Below are positions 35,322-43,262 of a stretch of DNA of 47,932 nucleotides, in pieces; the first letter of the stretch is position 1; each line of letters opens with the position of its first letter. Below the pieces are notes generated by a model, which saw only the letters and a program-made list of their open reading frames with translations, ran no database searches and was not told the origin of the DNA. This DNA is from Gammaproteobacteria bacterium (lineage in GTDB: Bacteria > Pseudomonadota > Gammaproteobacteria > Steroidobacterales > PWYM01): positions 1-47,932 of the forward strand of contig RECU01000029.1 in assembly GCA_007693855.1 (NCBI GenBank), read 5' to 3'. The translations under genes and the position numbers were made by a program.

Positions 35322-35861
35322 ATGAGATCGATGATGACTGTAGCCTTGCTGACGGGCTTTGCGATGTTGCCGGGAAGTCTGTCGGGGCAGACCGCTGAGC
35401 GCGCGAGCGTGGCGTTTGCTGATCGCGACGGCAACGATGTGGGCACGGGCACCCTGATCGAGGGCCCGCATGGGGTACTCATCGACCTCGACCTGTACGG
35501 GCTGCCCCCGGGTCGGCGGGCCATTCATATCCACAGTATCGGGACCTGCGATGATCCTGAAGAGGGGTTCGTCGCCTCCGGCGGTCATCTCAACCCGGAA
35601 GGCAGGGCGCACGGGCTGATGAATCCGGAGGGTCCGGACCATGGTGATCTGCCCAACATCATCGTGCGCGAGGACGGGACAGTGCAGGTGGAGCTGTTCA
35701 GCCACCTGGCGTCGCTGTATGGCGCGCCGGGGCGCGCAGCGATCCTTGACGAGGATGGCGCGGCACTGGTGATCCACCAGATGCGTGACGATCACATCAG
35801 CCAGCCGATCGGGGGCGCCGGTCCCAGAATCGCCTGTGGTGTGGTGACCCCTGCCGAATGA
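35322..35861 (+). CDS. sodC: Copper/zinc superoxide dismutase
   Basis: 179-aa periplasmic SOD. Signal peptide at about 1-22. Copper ligands H69 and H71 (IHIHSIGTC), the bridging H89 (SGGHLNP) and H152 (ALVIHQ) are present, as are zinc ligand H97, disulfide C76-C172 and the active-site Arg (R169 in GGAGPRIACGV). The usual GPHxGDLPN zinc segment reads GPDHGDLPN instead (D106-H107-G108-D109), so one zinc His is moved by one residue. The start ATG 35322 has GGGAGG upstream; upstream in-frame codons would spoil the signal peptide. The next gene overlaps its stop by 4 bases. Confidence 0.92.
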   Translation: MRSMMTVALLTGFAMLPGSLSGQTAERASVAFADRDGNDVGTGTLIEGPHGVLIDLDLYGLPPGRRAIHIHSIGTCDDPEEGFVASGGHLNPEGRAHGLMNPEGPDHGDLPNIIVREDGTVQVELFSHLASLYGAPGRAAILDEDGAALVIHQMRDDHISQPIGGAGPRIACGVVTPAE

Positions 35862-36409
35862 CCGTCGTCAGGGCCACGGGCATGCCCCGTGCGTGGCGCC
35901 TGGGGCTGTGGGGCAGTCTGCTTCTCGCCGGCGCGTGCTCGGGTCCATCGGGAGATGCGGCCGGCGTCCTGAGTGAGGAAGGCATCGGTCCGTTGCGCGT
36001 GGGGCTCAGCTTCGAGCGGGCCGAACGCCTGGCGGCGCGTCTGGCGCCCCCGGCACTGTATTCCGGGCCAGGCTGCGCGGGCTTGCAGGAAATCCGCTAT
36101 GACATCCGGCTCGGCAATGCGCCCGTTGGCCTGATGGCCATGGGCGAGGACGGCAGGATCAGTGAGGTGGAGGCCACGCTGCTGGCGCCGACCCGCGCGG
36201 CCAGCCAGCGCGCCTGTGCCGAACTGCGCGATGACTTTGCCCAACCGTTCGTGGCGCGTTTCGGGCCATATGCTCGCGAGTGGCAGATCGACAAACCGGT
36301 GTCGACTGAACTGCTGGCACGCGCCGGCCCGGTGGTGGTCGCCGCCCGCTGGTTCGAAACCGGGCAGACCTGCTACGTCAGCGCCCGGTTCGGCGCGCGG
36401 CCGGACTGA
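35858..36409 (+). CDS. Putative secreted lipoprotein, unknown function
   Basis: 183-aa protein with a signal-like N-terminus (RAWRLGLWGSLLLAGAC) followed by a Cys at residue 27. The lipobox is imperfect (LAGAC, Ala at -3), so lipidation is uncertain. The mature part contains three further cysteines (near 72, 111 and 172) that could form disulfides. A pattern such as GIGPLRVGLSFERAERL hints at a small family of hypothetical periplasmic proteins, but I do not recognise it. It overlaps the sodC stop by 4 bases and ends 1 base into hslR, so the three form a tight run. An ATG at 35882 is an alternative start. Confidence 0.72.
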   Translation: MTVVRATGMPRAWRLGLWGSLLLAGACSGPSGDAAGVLSEEGIGPLRVGLSFERAERLAARLAPPALYSGPGCAGLQEIRYDIRLGNAPVGLMAMGEDGRISEVEATLLAPTRAASQRACAELRDDFAQPFVARFGPYAREWQIDKPVSTELLARAGPVVVAARWFETGQTCYVSARFGARPD

Positions 36410-36813
36410 TGGACAAGGCCGCCACGGCGCCGTCCGCTGATGCCGCCCGCCTGGATCGCTGGCTGTGGCACACGCGGTTTTTCAAGACCCGTGGATTGGC
36501 CAGCGCGGCGGTGAAGGGCGGGCATGTGACGGTGAACGGCGAGCGCGCCAAACCGGCCCGGGGGGTGCGGCCGGGGGACTGGCTCGAGATCGTGAAGGCG
36601 CAGCAACGCTGGCGGGTCGAGGTCCTGGCCATCCCGCCGCGTCGCGGGCCGGCGCGTGAGGCGAGCGCCTGCTACCGCGAAGATCCCCAGAGCCAGGTCC
36701 GCCGCGAAGCCCAGCTGGAGCAGCTGCGCCTGGATCGCCAGCTCGCGCCCGGCACGGCGGGCCGGCCGGACCCGCGCACACGCCGGCGGCTGCGCGAGCT
36801 CAAGCAGGGCTGA
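36409..36813 (+). CDS. hslR: Ribosome-associated heat shock protein Hsp15
   Basis: 134-aa S4-domain RNA-binding protein that rescues stalled 50S subunits carrying peptidyl-tRNA. The S4 domain begins near residue 14 (RLDRWLWHTRFFKTRGLASAAVKGGHVTVNGE), continues with KPARGVRPGDWLEI, and is followed by a basic tail (RRGPAREASACYRED, then RRLRELKQG). Length is like E. coli HslR (133). It overlaps the preceding gene by one base and is convergent with the Lrp-type gene (19 bases between). The sequence contains no obvious heat-shock promoter. Confidence 0.93.
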   Translation: MDKAATAPSADAARLDRWLWHTRFFKTRGLASAAVKGGHVTVNGERAKPARGVRPGDWLEIVKAQQRWRVEVLAIPPRRGPAREASACYREDPQSQVRREAQLEQLRLDRQLAPGTAGRPDPRTRRRLRELKQG

Positions 36814-36832
36814 GCGCATTGGGGGGTCGTAC

Positions 36833-37267
36833 TCAGCCGACGCGATAGGTGGCCAGGTGAATGCTGGTCTCGGTGGTGCTCACCGCCGGCAGGCTGCGCA
36901 GGCGTTCGAGCAGGCGGGAGAGCGCCCCGAGGTCGGTGGTCCTGACCTCGGCGAGCAGGTCCCAGCGTCCGTTGGTGTCGTGCACGGCCTGCACGTCCGG
37001 CTCCGCCAGGAGGCGGGTGATGACACTGCGGGTCTGCGGTCCGCTGATCGCGATGCTCACCCAGGCCCGGATGCCGGCGTCGGCCTCATCGGCGCGCAAG
37101 CGCAGGGTGTAGCCGGCGATCACCCCGCTGGCCTCGAGCCTGCCGATGCGGTTGGTCACCGTGCCGCGCGCTACGCTAAGTGCCTTGGCCAGCGCGGCGA
37201 TACTGCTGCGCGCATTCTTGCGCAGCAGTTCGATCAGCTGGCGGTCGAGTTCATCCAGTCCTGTCAT
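36833..37267 (-). CDS. Lrp/AsnC-family transcriptional regulator
   Basis: 144-aa DNA-binding regulator. The N-terminal winged helix (about 3-60: LDELDRQLIELLRKNARSS, LAKALSVARGTVTNRIGRLEASGVI) is followed by an AsnC ligand-binding RAM domain (about 68-140, including AHDTNGRWDLLAEV-like HDTNGRWDLL). It is divergent from the ornithine cyclodeaminase and putA genes, the setting of PutR-type Lrp regulators that activate proline or ornithine use in other proteobacteria. An amino acid (proline or ornithine) as effector is inference. The 118-base intergenic stretch is AT-rich and contains the inverted repeats listed separately. Confidence 0.92.
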   Translation of the reverse strand: MTGLDELDRQLIELLRKNARSSIAALAKALSVARGTVTNRIGRLEASGVIAGYTLRLRADEADAGIRAWVSIAISGPQTRSVITRLLAEPDVQAVHDTNGRWDLLAEVRTTDLGALSRLLERLRSLPAVSTTETSIHLATYRVG

Positions 37268-37291
37268 TTTGCTCTATCACACTAGCCATAA

Positions 37292-37340
37292 CGACAATAG
37301 ATTAGCCTAAAAGCCACCTTATTGCTTATTTACATTGTCG
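37292..37340. promoter_or_regulatory. Inverted repeats in the Lrp-ocd intergenic region
   Basis: CGACAAT (37292-37298) and ATTGTCG (37334-37340) form a perfect 7-bp inverted repeat 35 bases apart; TTAGCCTAA (37302-37310) is itself a palindrome with one central base. The block is AT-rich in a GC-rich surrounding and lies between the divergent Lrp-type regulator and ocd. It is a good candidate regulator site; the Lrp link is inference. Confidence 0.5.
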
Positions 37341-37385
37341 GCAGCCTGGCCGAGACTGGGACTTGGACAAACACCGAGGTGTGGC

Positions 37386-38486
37386 ATGAGCGTATCCGTC
37401 GATTCCCGTTTTCTCTCCCCAGCCGACGTTGCGAATATTCTGCGCGCGCTGGGCATGGACACCTGCCTGCGCCGGCTCACGGCCGCCCTGGAGCGGGATT
37501 TCCTGCGCTGGGGCGAGTTCGACAAGTCGGCACGCACGGCCAGTCACTCGCCGGTGGGCGTGATCGAGCTGATGCCGGTGGCCGACGCAGAACACTACGC
37601 ATTCAAGTACGTCAACGGTCATCCGCAGAATCCCGCCCAGGGGTTGCCGACGGTGATGGCGTTTGGCGTGCTCTCGCGCGTGGCCACTGGCGCACCGGAG
37701 CTCGTCTCGGAGCTGACGCTGACCACCGCGCTGCGGACCGCCGCCGTCTCGGCGTTGGCCGCCCGCGCGCTGGCCCGGCCGGACAGCCGCTCGATGGCGG
37801 TGATTGGCAATGGTGCGCAGGCCGAGTTCCAGATCCTGGCCTTTGCGCACCTCCTGGGGATCCGCGAGTTCCGTCTTTACGACGTCGACCGCGCCGCCAC
37901 CGGCAAGACGCTGTCGAATCTCGCCGACAGCGGCTTCGAGTTCGTCGCCTGCCGCAGCGCGCGTGAGGCGGTGACGGGTGCCGACATCGTCACCACCGCC
38001 ACGGCCGACAAGACCAACGCCACCATTCTCACCGGCGACATGATCGAGCCTGGCATGCACATCAACGCCATCGGCGGCGATTGTCCGGGCAAGACCGAGC
38101 TCGCGGCCGACGTGCTCGCGCGCGCCTCGGTGTTCGTCGAGTACGAACCGCAGACACGGATCGAGGGCGAGCTGCAGCAGATGCCGGCAGACTTCCGCGT
38201 CACCGAGCTCTGGCGGGTATTGGCGGGCGAGGCCGAGGGCCGTCGCCGGGCCGATGAGGTCACGGTGTTCGATTCGGTCGGGTTTGCGCTGGAGGATTTT
38301 TCCGCGCTCAGGTTCCTGCGCGATGCCGCCGCCGAGCTGGGGCTGGGCCAGCCGCTGGCACTGGTCCCCGACATGCTCGACCCGAAGGACCTCTTCGGGT
38401 TGATCGGCGCCGACGCGTCGGCCGCCGCGGCGACCGCTGCTGCGGTGTCGCGTGATCTGCAGGGCCGTCTCGCCCGGGTCTCATGA
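37386..38486 (+). CDS. ocd: Ornithine cyclodeaminase
   Basis: 366-aa NAD-dependent enzyme that turns L-ornithine into L-proline and ammonia. The Rossmann motif VIGNGAQAEFQ is central. The hallmark NAIGGDCPGKTEL, with its catalytic Asp, separates true ornithine cyclodeaminases from alanine dehydrogenase-like relatives. SVSVDSRFLSP is the N-terminal start at the ATG at 37386; an earlier in-frame codon is open but would add a non-homologous stretch. The stop overlaps the putA start by 4 bases. Together with PutA it makes an ornithine-proline-glutamate route. Confidence 0.95.
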   Translation: MSVSVDSRFLSPADVANILRALGMDTCLRRLTAALERDFLRWGEFDKSARTASHSPVGVIELMPVADAEHYAFKYVNGHPQNPAQGLPTVMAFGVLSRVATGAPELVSELTLTTALRTAAVSALAARALARPDSRSMAVIGNGAQAEFQILAFAHLLGIREFRLYDVDRAATGKTLSNLADSGFEFVACRSAREAVTGADIVTTATADKTNATILTGDMIEPGMHINAIGGDCPGKTELAADVLARASVFVEYEPQTRIEGELQQMPADFRVTELWRVLAGEAEGRRRADEVTVFDSVGFALEDFSALRFLRDAAAELGLGQPLALVPDMLDPKDLFGLIGADASAAAATAAAVSRDLQGRLARVS

Positions 38487-41400
38487 CCATGGCCGCAAGC
38501 AACGCCCCGTCTGGACCTGTCAACGGCGAGGCGCTGCGCGTGCCGCCGCCCTGGCCGCCGGCTGAGCGCATCAATCGTCACTGGCTGGCCGATGAAACTG
38601 GCTTGGTCAGGGCACTGCTCGACCGCTACCGGCTGGACACGAACACGCGCGAGGCGATCCATGACCGCGCCGCAGGCCTGGTGGAGGGCGTGCGCCAGCA
38701 CCAGGCCAACAGGGGCGGGCTGGATGCGTTTCTGCAGGAGTATGACCTCTCCTCCGAGGAGGGCATCGTGCTGATGTGTCTGGCGGAGGCGCTGCTGCGC
38801 ATTCCCGACGCCCACACGGCCGACCGGCTGATCGCTGACAAGCTCGCCTCGGGGCATTGGGAAGAGCATCTCGGCACCAGTGAGTCGCTGTTCGTCAACG
38901 CCTCGACCTGGGGGCTGATGCTGACCGGCCGGCTGATGCGCCCGCGGACGGAGGTCCAGAAAAACCCGCAACGTCTGCTGCAGGACTTTGCCACCCGCGC
39001 CGGCGAGCCGGTCCTGCGCGCGGCCATGCGCCAGGCGATGCGGATCATGGGCCACCAGTTCGTGATGGGCCGGGACATCCCCGAGGCGCTCAAGCGCGCC
39101 GCCCAGCGCGACAATCGTCGCTGGCGTTATTCCTTCGACATGCTGGGTGAGGCCGCACTGACAGACGCCGACGCCGAGCGTTATTTCGAGGCCTATGCGC
39201 GGGCCATCGACCACACGGCCATGGGGGCGGAGGATGCTCAGCCGATGGCCGCGCGCCACAGCGTCTCTGTCAAACTCTCGGCACTCACTGCCCGTTACGA
39301 GTTCCTGCACGCCGAGACGGCGATCGAGGAACTGGTCTCGCGACTGTTGGCGCTCGCGCAGCGCGCCAGTGCAGTGGGGATTGCGCTCACGGTGGATGCC
39401 GAGGAGGCCGAGCGGCTCGAGCTGTCCCTGCGGATCTTCGAGCGGGTCTATCGCGATGCCTCGCTGGCCGGATGGGGTGGCCTGGGCCTTGCCGTGCAGG
39501 CCTATCAGAAGCGTGCGCCCGAGGTCATCGCCTGGCTGGCGGGGCTCTCGCAGGAGGTCGGTGAGACCCTCTTCGTCCGCCTGGTCAAGGGCGCCTACTG
39601 GGACACCGAGATCAAGCGGGCCCAGGAGCAGGGGCTGCCGGGCTATCCCGTGTACACGCGCAAGGCTGCGACCGACCTGGCCTACCTGGTCTGCGCACGC
39701 GAGCTGCTGCGTGCGCCGACGACACTGTATCCGCAGTTCGCCACGCACAATGCGCACACGGTGGCCAGCATCCTCGCCCTGGCCGGTGAGCGCGACTTCG
39801 AGTTCCAGCGCCTGCATGGCATGGGCGAAGAGCTCTACGCCGAGGTCGCCCGGCTGGAGGCTGCGCCGCCCTGCCGCGTGTATGCCCCGGTCGGTCGGCA
39901 CAAGGACCTGTTGCCCTACCTCGTACGTCGTCTTCTCGAGAACGGCGCGAACACCTCGTTCGTGAACCGGATCGTCGATGCCGACGCACCGGTCGATGAG
40001 ATCATCGCCGATCCGTTGGAAAGTCTTGCCGGGCTCACGCACTACCCGCATCCCCGTATCCCGCTCCCGGCGCAACTCTACGGGGAGTCCCGGCCGAACT
40101 CCGCCGGGCTGAACCTCGCGGACGGCATGCTGCTGCGGCAGCTGGCCTCCGCCATGCCTGGCCGCACCGGCATGCGTGCCTATCCGCTGATCGACGGGCA
40201 GGCCCGCGAGGGTGGTGGCCATGCCTCGGTGAACCCCGCCCGCCTGGCCGATACCGTGGGCTATGCCGTGTGGGCGGATGCTGCCATGGCCCGTGAGGCG
40301 GTCGATGTGGCGCAGGCGTACTGGCCGCGCTGGGATGCCTTGGGCGCGAGCGAGCGGGCCGGGCGGCTGCGCCGGGCGGCGGTGCTGTTCGAGACCCATC
40401 GCGCCGAGCTGATGGCGCTGTGTCTGCGCGAGGCGGGCAAGACGCTGCGTGATGCCCTGGCCGAGGTGCGCGAGGCGGTCGATTTCCTCTACTACTACGC
40501 CGACCAGGCCGAGCAGGGACTGGCCCGTCCCCAGGGGATGCCAGGGCCGACCGGCGAGCGCAACGAGCTGTCACTGCATGGGCGAGGTGTGTTCGTGTGC
40601 ATCAGTCCGTGGAACTTCCCGCTGGCGATTTTCACCGGCCAGGTGGCCGCGGCGCTGGTGGCCGGCAACACGGTCATCGCCAAGCCGGCGGAGCAGACCC
40701 CGCTGGTCGCCGCCCATGCCGTGGCGCTGTTCCACGAGGCGGGGGTTTCAGGGCAGGCGCTGCAGTTGCTGCCGGGCGAGGGCGCGGTGGTCGGTGCGGC
40801 CCTGGTGGCCGACCCGCGCGTGGCGGGCGTGGCCTTTACCGGCTCGACCGAGACGGCATGGCGTATCAACCGTGCGCTGGCGGCACGCGAAGGTGCGATT
40901 GCCACATTGATCGCCGAGACGGGTGGGCAGAACGCCATGATCGTCGACAGCTCCGCGTTGCCCGAGCAGGTGGTCATCGACGTGCTGCAGTCGGCTTTCG
41001 GCAGTGCCGGACAACGCTGTTCTGCGCTACGGGTGCTCTACCTGCAACAGGACATTGCTGATCGTGTGCTCGACCTGCTGGCGGGTGCCATGCGTCGGCT
41101 GGTGATTGGCGACCCGGCCGACCTGCGCACGGATATCGGTCCAGTCATCGATGAAGCCGCGCGCGACATGCTGGAGGCGCACGTCGCGCGCGTTGCTGGC
41201 GGGGAACGGATGGTGTATCGCTGCGAGCTGCCTGCAGCCTGCGCTGCGGGCAGCTTTGTCGCTCCGGTGGCCGTGGAAATCGATACCATCGCGCAGCTTG
41301 AGCGTGAAGTCTTCGGTCCGGTGCTGCATGTCGTACGCTATGGGGCGCGCGAGCTCGACCGCGTCATCAACGACATCAACGCGACCGGCTACGGGCTGAC

Positions 41401-41659
41401 CCTCGGCATCCACAGTCGTGTAGATCTGACCGCCAGGCACATCGCGGCGAGGGCGCGGGTGGGCAACATCTACATCAATCGCAACCAGGTCGGTGCGGTG
41501 GTCGGTGTGCAGCCGTTCGGGGGCCAAGGCCTCTCCGGCACTGGCCCGAAGGCCGGTGGGCCGCATTATCTGGCGCGGTTTGCGAATGAGCGTGTGGTGA
41601 CGGTGAATACCGCGGCGGTGGGCGGGAATGCGAGCCTGCTGGCGATGTCGGACGACTGA
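38483..41659 (+). CDS. putA: Bifunctional proline dehydrogenase / P5C dehydrogenase PutA
   Basis: 1058-aa flavo- and NAD-enzyme. The PRODH barrel covers about 180-490 (RHSVSVKLSALTARYE; VRLVKGAYWDTEIKRAQ; ATHNAHTVASIL) and the P5C dehydrogenase (ALDH) about 560-1040 (SPWNFPLAIFTGQVAAALVAG; catalytic Cys C846 in SAGQRCSALR). No ribbon-helix-helix DNA-binding domain precedes the PRODH part, as in trifunctional E. coli PutA (1320 aa). It is therefore a bifunctional type that cannot repress itself, leaving control to another regulator such as the adjacent Lrp-type protein. An ATG at 38489 is an alternative start. Coupled to ocd by a 4-base overlap. Confidence 0.97.
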   Translation: MTMAASNAPSGPVNGEALRVPPPWPPAERINRHWLADETGLVRALLDRYRLDTNTREAIHDRAAGLVEGVRQHQANRGGLDAFLQEYDLSSEEGIVLMCLAEALLRIPDAHTADRLIADKLASGHWEEHLGTSESLFVNASTWGLMLTGRLMRPRTEVQKNPQRLLQDFATRAGEPVLRAAMRQAMRIMGHQFVMGRDIPEALKRAAQRDNRRWRYSFDMLGEAALTDADAERYFEAYARAIDHTAMGAEDAQPMAARHSVSVKLSALTARYEFLHAETAIEELVSRLLALAQRASAVGIALTVDAEEAERLELSLRIFERVYRDASLAGWGGLGLAVQAYQKRAPEVIAWLAGLSQEVGETLFVRLVKGAYWDTEIKRAQEQGLPGYPVYTRKAATDLAYLVCARELLRAPTTLYPQFATHNAHTVASILALAGERDFEFQRLHGMGEELYAEVARLEAAPPCRVYAPVGRHKDLLPYLVRRLLENGANTSFVNRIVDADAPVDEIIADPLESLAGLTHYPHPRIPLPAQLYGESRPNSAGLNLADGMLLRQLASAMPGRTGMRAYPLIDGQAREGGGHASVNPARLADTVGYAVWADAAMAREAVDVAQAYWPRWDALGASERAGRLRRAAVLFETHRAELMALCLREAGKTLRDALAEVREAVDFLYYYADQAEQGLARPQGMPGPTGERNELSLHGRGVFVCISPWNFPLAIFTGQVAAALVAGNTVIAKPAEQTPLVAAHAVALFHEAGVSGQALQLLPGEGAVVGAALVADPRVAGVAFTGSTETAWRINRALAAREGAIATLIAETGGQNAMIVDSSALPEQVVIDVLQSAFGSAGQRCSALRVLYLQQDIADRVLDLLAGAMRRLVIGDPADLRTDIGPVIDEAARDMLEAHVARVAGGERMVYRCELPAACAAGSFVAPVAVEIDTIAQLEREVFGPVLHVVRYGARELDRVINDINATGYGLTLGIHSRVDLTARHIAARARVGNIYINRNQVGAVVGVQPFGGQGLSGTGPKAGGPHYLARFANERVVTVNTAAVGGNASLLAMSDD

Positions 41660-41687
41660 ACGCCCGCGGTCGGGGACCGGCGCCGCC

Positions 41688-42290
41688 TCAGGCGGCCTTG
41701 CGGAAACTCGCCATCTGGGTGGAGCTGCCCAGCACCCGGTCGCGGGGACCGATATCCGAGAAGTCTACGCGGTAGCCGTGCCGGTCCCCGACCGCCTGCG
41801 CCCAGCAGCGGAATTGCTCGCGCGTCCACTCGAAATGGTGGCCGGGATGACGGCGCTCGCCAGGCGCCATGCCATGCAGCGGGTTGTACTCGCGATTGGG
41901 CGTGGTGACGAGCACCAGGGCTGGCGCCAGCTCGCCGAAGACGCTCTGCTCGACTTTCGGCAGGCGGCCGGGGGGGACATGTTCGATGGTCTCGAGCATG
42001 ACCGCGGCGTCCACGCCTGCGGGATGCCAGTCGCTGTCCTCGAAAGAACCCAGGCAGACGTCGAGCCGCTCATTTCGATTGAAGAGATCGAGTCCCAGCG
42101 CTCCGCGGGCTTTCGCCAGCGCGCGTGCATCGATGTCGATGCCCAGCAGCCGGCGGAACTGCGTGTAACCCTGCAGCGTCTGCAGCAATTCGCCAGGCCC
42201 GCAGCCGAGGTCGACGATATGGCGGGCGTCATTCGCCAGCAGGGCGCTCACGACCGCGTCGACTCTTGCACGGTGCAGCGCAGTGGCCAC
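41688..42290 (-). CDS. Stand-alone Hen1-type RNA 3'-terminal 2'-O-methyltransferase domain
   Basis: 200-aa SAM methyltransferase. Motif I VDLGCGPGELLQTL is at 26-39. Then come Hen1 hallmarks: ETIEHVPP (E100, E103, H104, the metal-ligand positions), VTTPNREYN (128-136) in place of the common NPPF or DPP motif, and RHPGHHFEWTREQF (147-160) with further His ligands. The beginning LHRARVDAVVSAL before motif I also fits. Known bacterial Hen1 proteins carry an extra N-terminal ligase-associated domain and work with Pnkp in RNA repair; eukaryotic HEN1 methylates small RNA ends. Here only the methyltransferase is present, and no Pnkp or ligase gene is near. GTG start with a weak ribosome site. Divergent from the MOSC gene and convergent with putA. 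Its substrate is unknown. Confidence 0.8.
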   Translation of the reverse strand: MATALHRARVDAVVSALLANDARHIVDLGCGPGELLQTLQGYTQFRRLLGIDIDARALAKARGALGLDLFNRNERLDVCLGSFEDSDWHPAGVDAAVMLETIEHVPPGRLPKVEQSVFGELAPALVLVTTPNREYNPLHGMAPGERRHPGHHFEWTREQFRCWAQAVGDRHGYRVDFSDIGPRDRVLGSSTQMASFRKAA

Positions 42291-42345
42291 GCTCAGAAGT
42301 TACCGGGGTGCCTGATCATCACGCGCAGCATTATGCCGCAGGACG

Positions 42346-42358
42346 CGCGATAATCGCG
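42346..42358. promoter_or_regulatory. 13-base palindrome between Hen1-like and MOSC genes
   Basis: CGCGAT-A-ATCGCG is a perfect palindrome with one central base, in the 123-base divergent region between the Hen1-like and MOSC genes. It contains GATAAT (42349-42354), a 5/6 match to a -10 box, so binding there could block initiation. No known regulator was matched. Confidence 0.4.
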
Positions 42359-42413
42359 ATTCCGGGCGTGGCCGCTCGGGCTGTACGGCCGGGTATCACG
42401 GCGGGCGATACGC

Positions 42414-43256
42414 ATGATCGAGATTGCACAACTCAACGTGTTTCCGGTGAAGTCACTGCGGGGCATTGCGCTCGAGCACACTCGCCTGGACGTGCGAGGA
42501 CTGGCCTTCGACCGACACTGGATGGTCACCGATGACTCGGGTCGGTTCGTTACCCAGCGGGAACTGCCGGCGATGGCGACCATCACGGTGCGGCTGTCGG
42601 CGCAGGCGCTGATGCTTGAGCATGCATCCGCCTCACCGCTCGTCGTCGACCTTGCGCCCACCAGCGAATCCCGGGTGGAGGTGGTCGTGTGGCAGGATCG
42701 CTGCCTGGCGACCGACGAAGGCGACGCGGCGTCGCACTGGCTGACCGGTGTGCTCGGAGCCTGGCGGGGCGGGCCGCTGCGGCTGGTCAGGTTCGCCGAG
42801 GAACATCGCCGGTCGGTGGACGCGCGTCACCTGCGGGGCGAACAGTCACACACCGCTTTCGCCGACGGCTTTCCGTTTCTGGTGACCTCCGAGCGCTCGC
42901 TCGACGCGCTGAACCGCCGACTGGTGGCCCAGGGGCTCGAGCGTGTGACCATGGACCGCTTTCGACCCAATATCGTGGTGCGCGGACTGACGGCCTTCGA
43001 GGAGGACCGGCTCGACCGGCTGCAGCGCGCCGATGGTGCCTATGATCTTGGACTGCGCAAACCCTGCAGCCGTTGTGCGATCACCACCACCGATCAGGCC
43101 ACCGGCGAGATCGTCAATGCCCGGGAGCCGCTGCGCACGCTCATGGCGATGAAGACACAGCCCGAGCTGCCGGGGGCCTACTTCGGGCAGAATGCCAGCC
43201 TGCTTGCCGGCGAGGGCGAGACCATCGCCGTCGGCGATACCCTGATCGCGAGGTAA
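42414..43256 (+). CDS. MOSC-domain protein, YcbX-like
   Basis: 280-aa protein with an N-terminal MOSC-associated beta barrel (IAQLNVFPVKSLRGIALE, then GLAFDRHWMVTD) and a C-terminal MOSC domain (about 125-275). The molybdenum-cofactor Cys candidates are in RKPCSRCAITTTDQ (C218 and C221). Related E. coli YcbX and mitochondrial mARC enzymes reduce N-hydroxylated compounds using sulfurated Moco. No ferredoxin domain is fused here, unlike E. coli YcbX, so a separate electron donor is needed. The ATG at 42414 gives the standard N-terminus. It runs into an ASCH-domain gene 6 bases later. Confidence 0.93.
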   Translation: MIEIAQLNVFPVKSLRGIALEHTRLDVRGLAFDRHWMVTDDSGRFVTQRELPAMATITVRLSAQALMLEHASASPLVVDLAPTSESRVEVVVWQDRCLATDEGDAASHWLTGVLGAWRGGPLRLVRFAEEHRRSVDARHLRGEQSHTAFADGFPFLVTSERSLDALNRRLVAQGLERVTMDRFRPNIVVRGLTAFEEDRLDRLQRADGAYDLGLRKPCSRCAITTTDQATGEIVNAREPLRTLMAMKTQPELPGAYFGQNASLLAGEGETIAVGDTLIAR

Positions 43257-43262
43257 CCCACG

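Noticed and set aside
37877-40399. Long open frame antisense to ocd and putA (840 codons)
   Set aside because: The sense strand encodes clear enzymes with catalytic residues; the antisense translation has no domain and follows from high GC at third positions.
41660-41687. Possible terminator between putA and the Hen1-like gene
   Set aside because: CGGTC-GGG-GACCG forms a 5-bp stem, but no T-tract follows on either strand.
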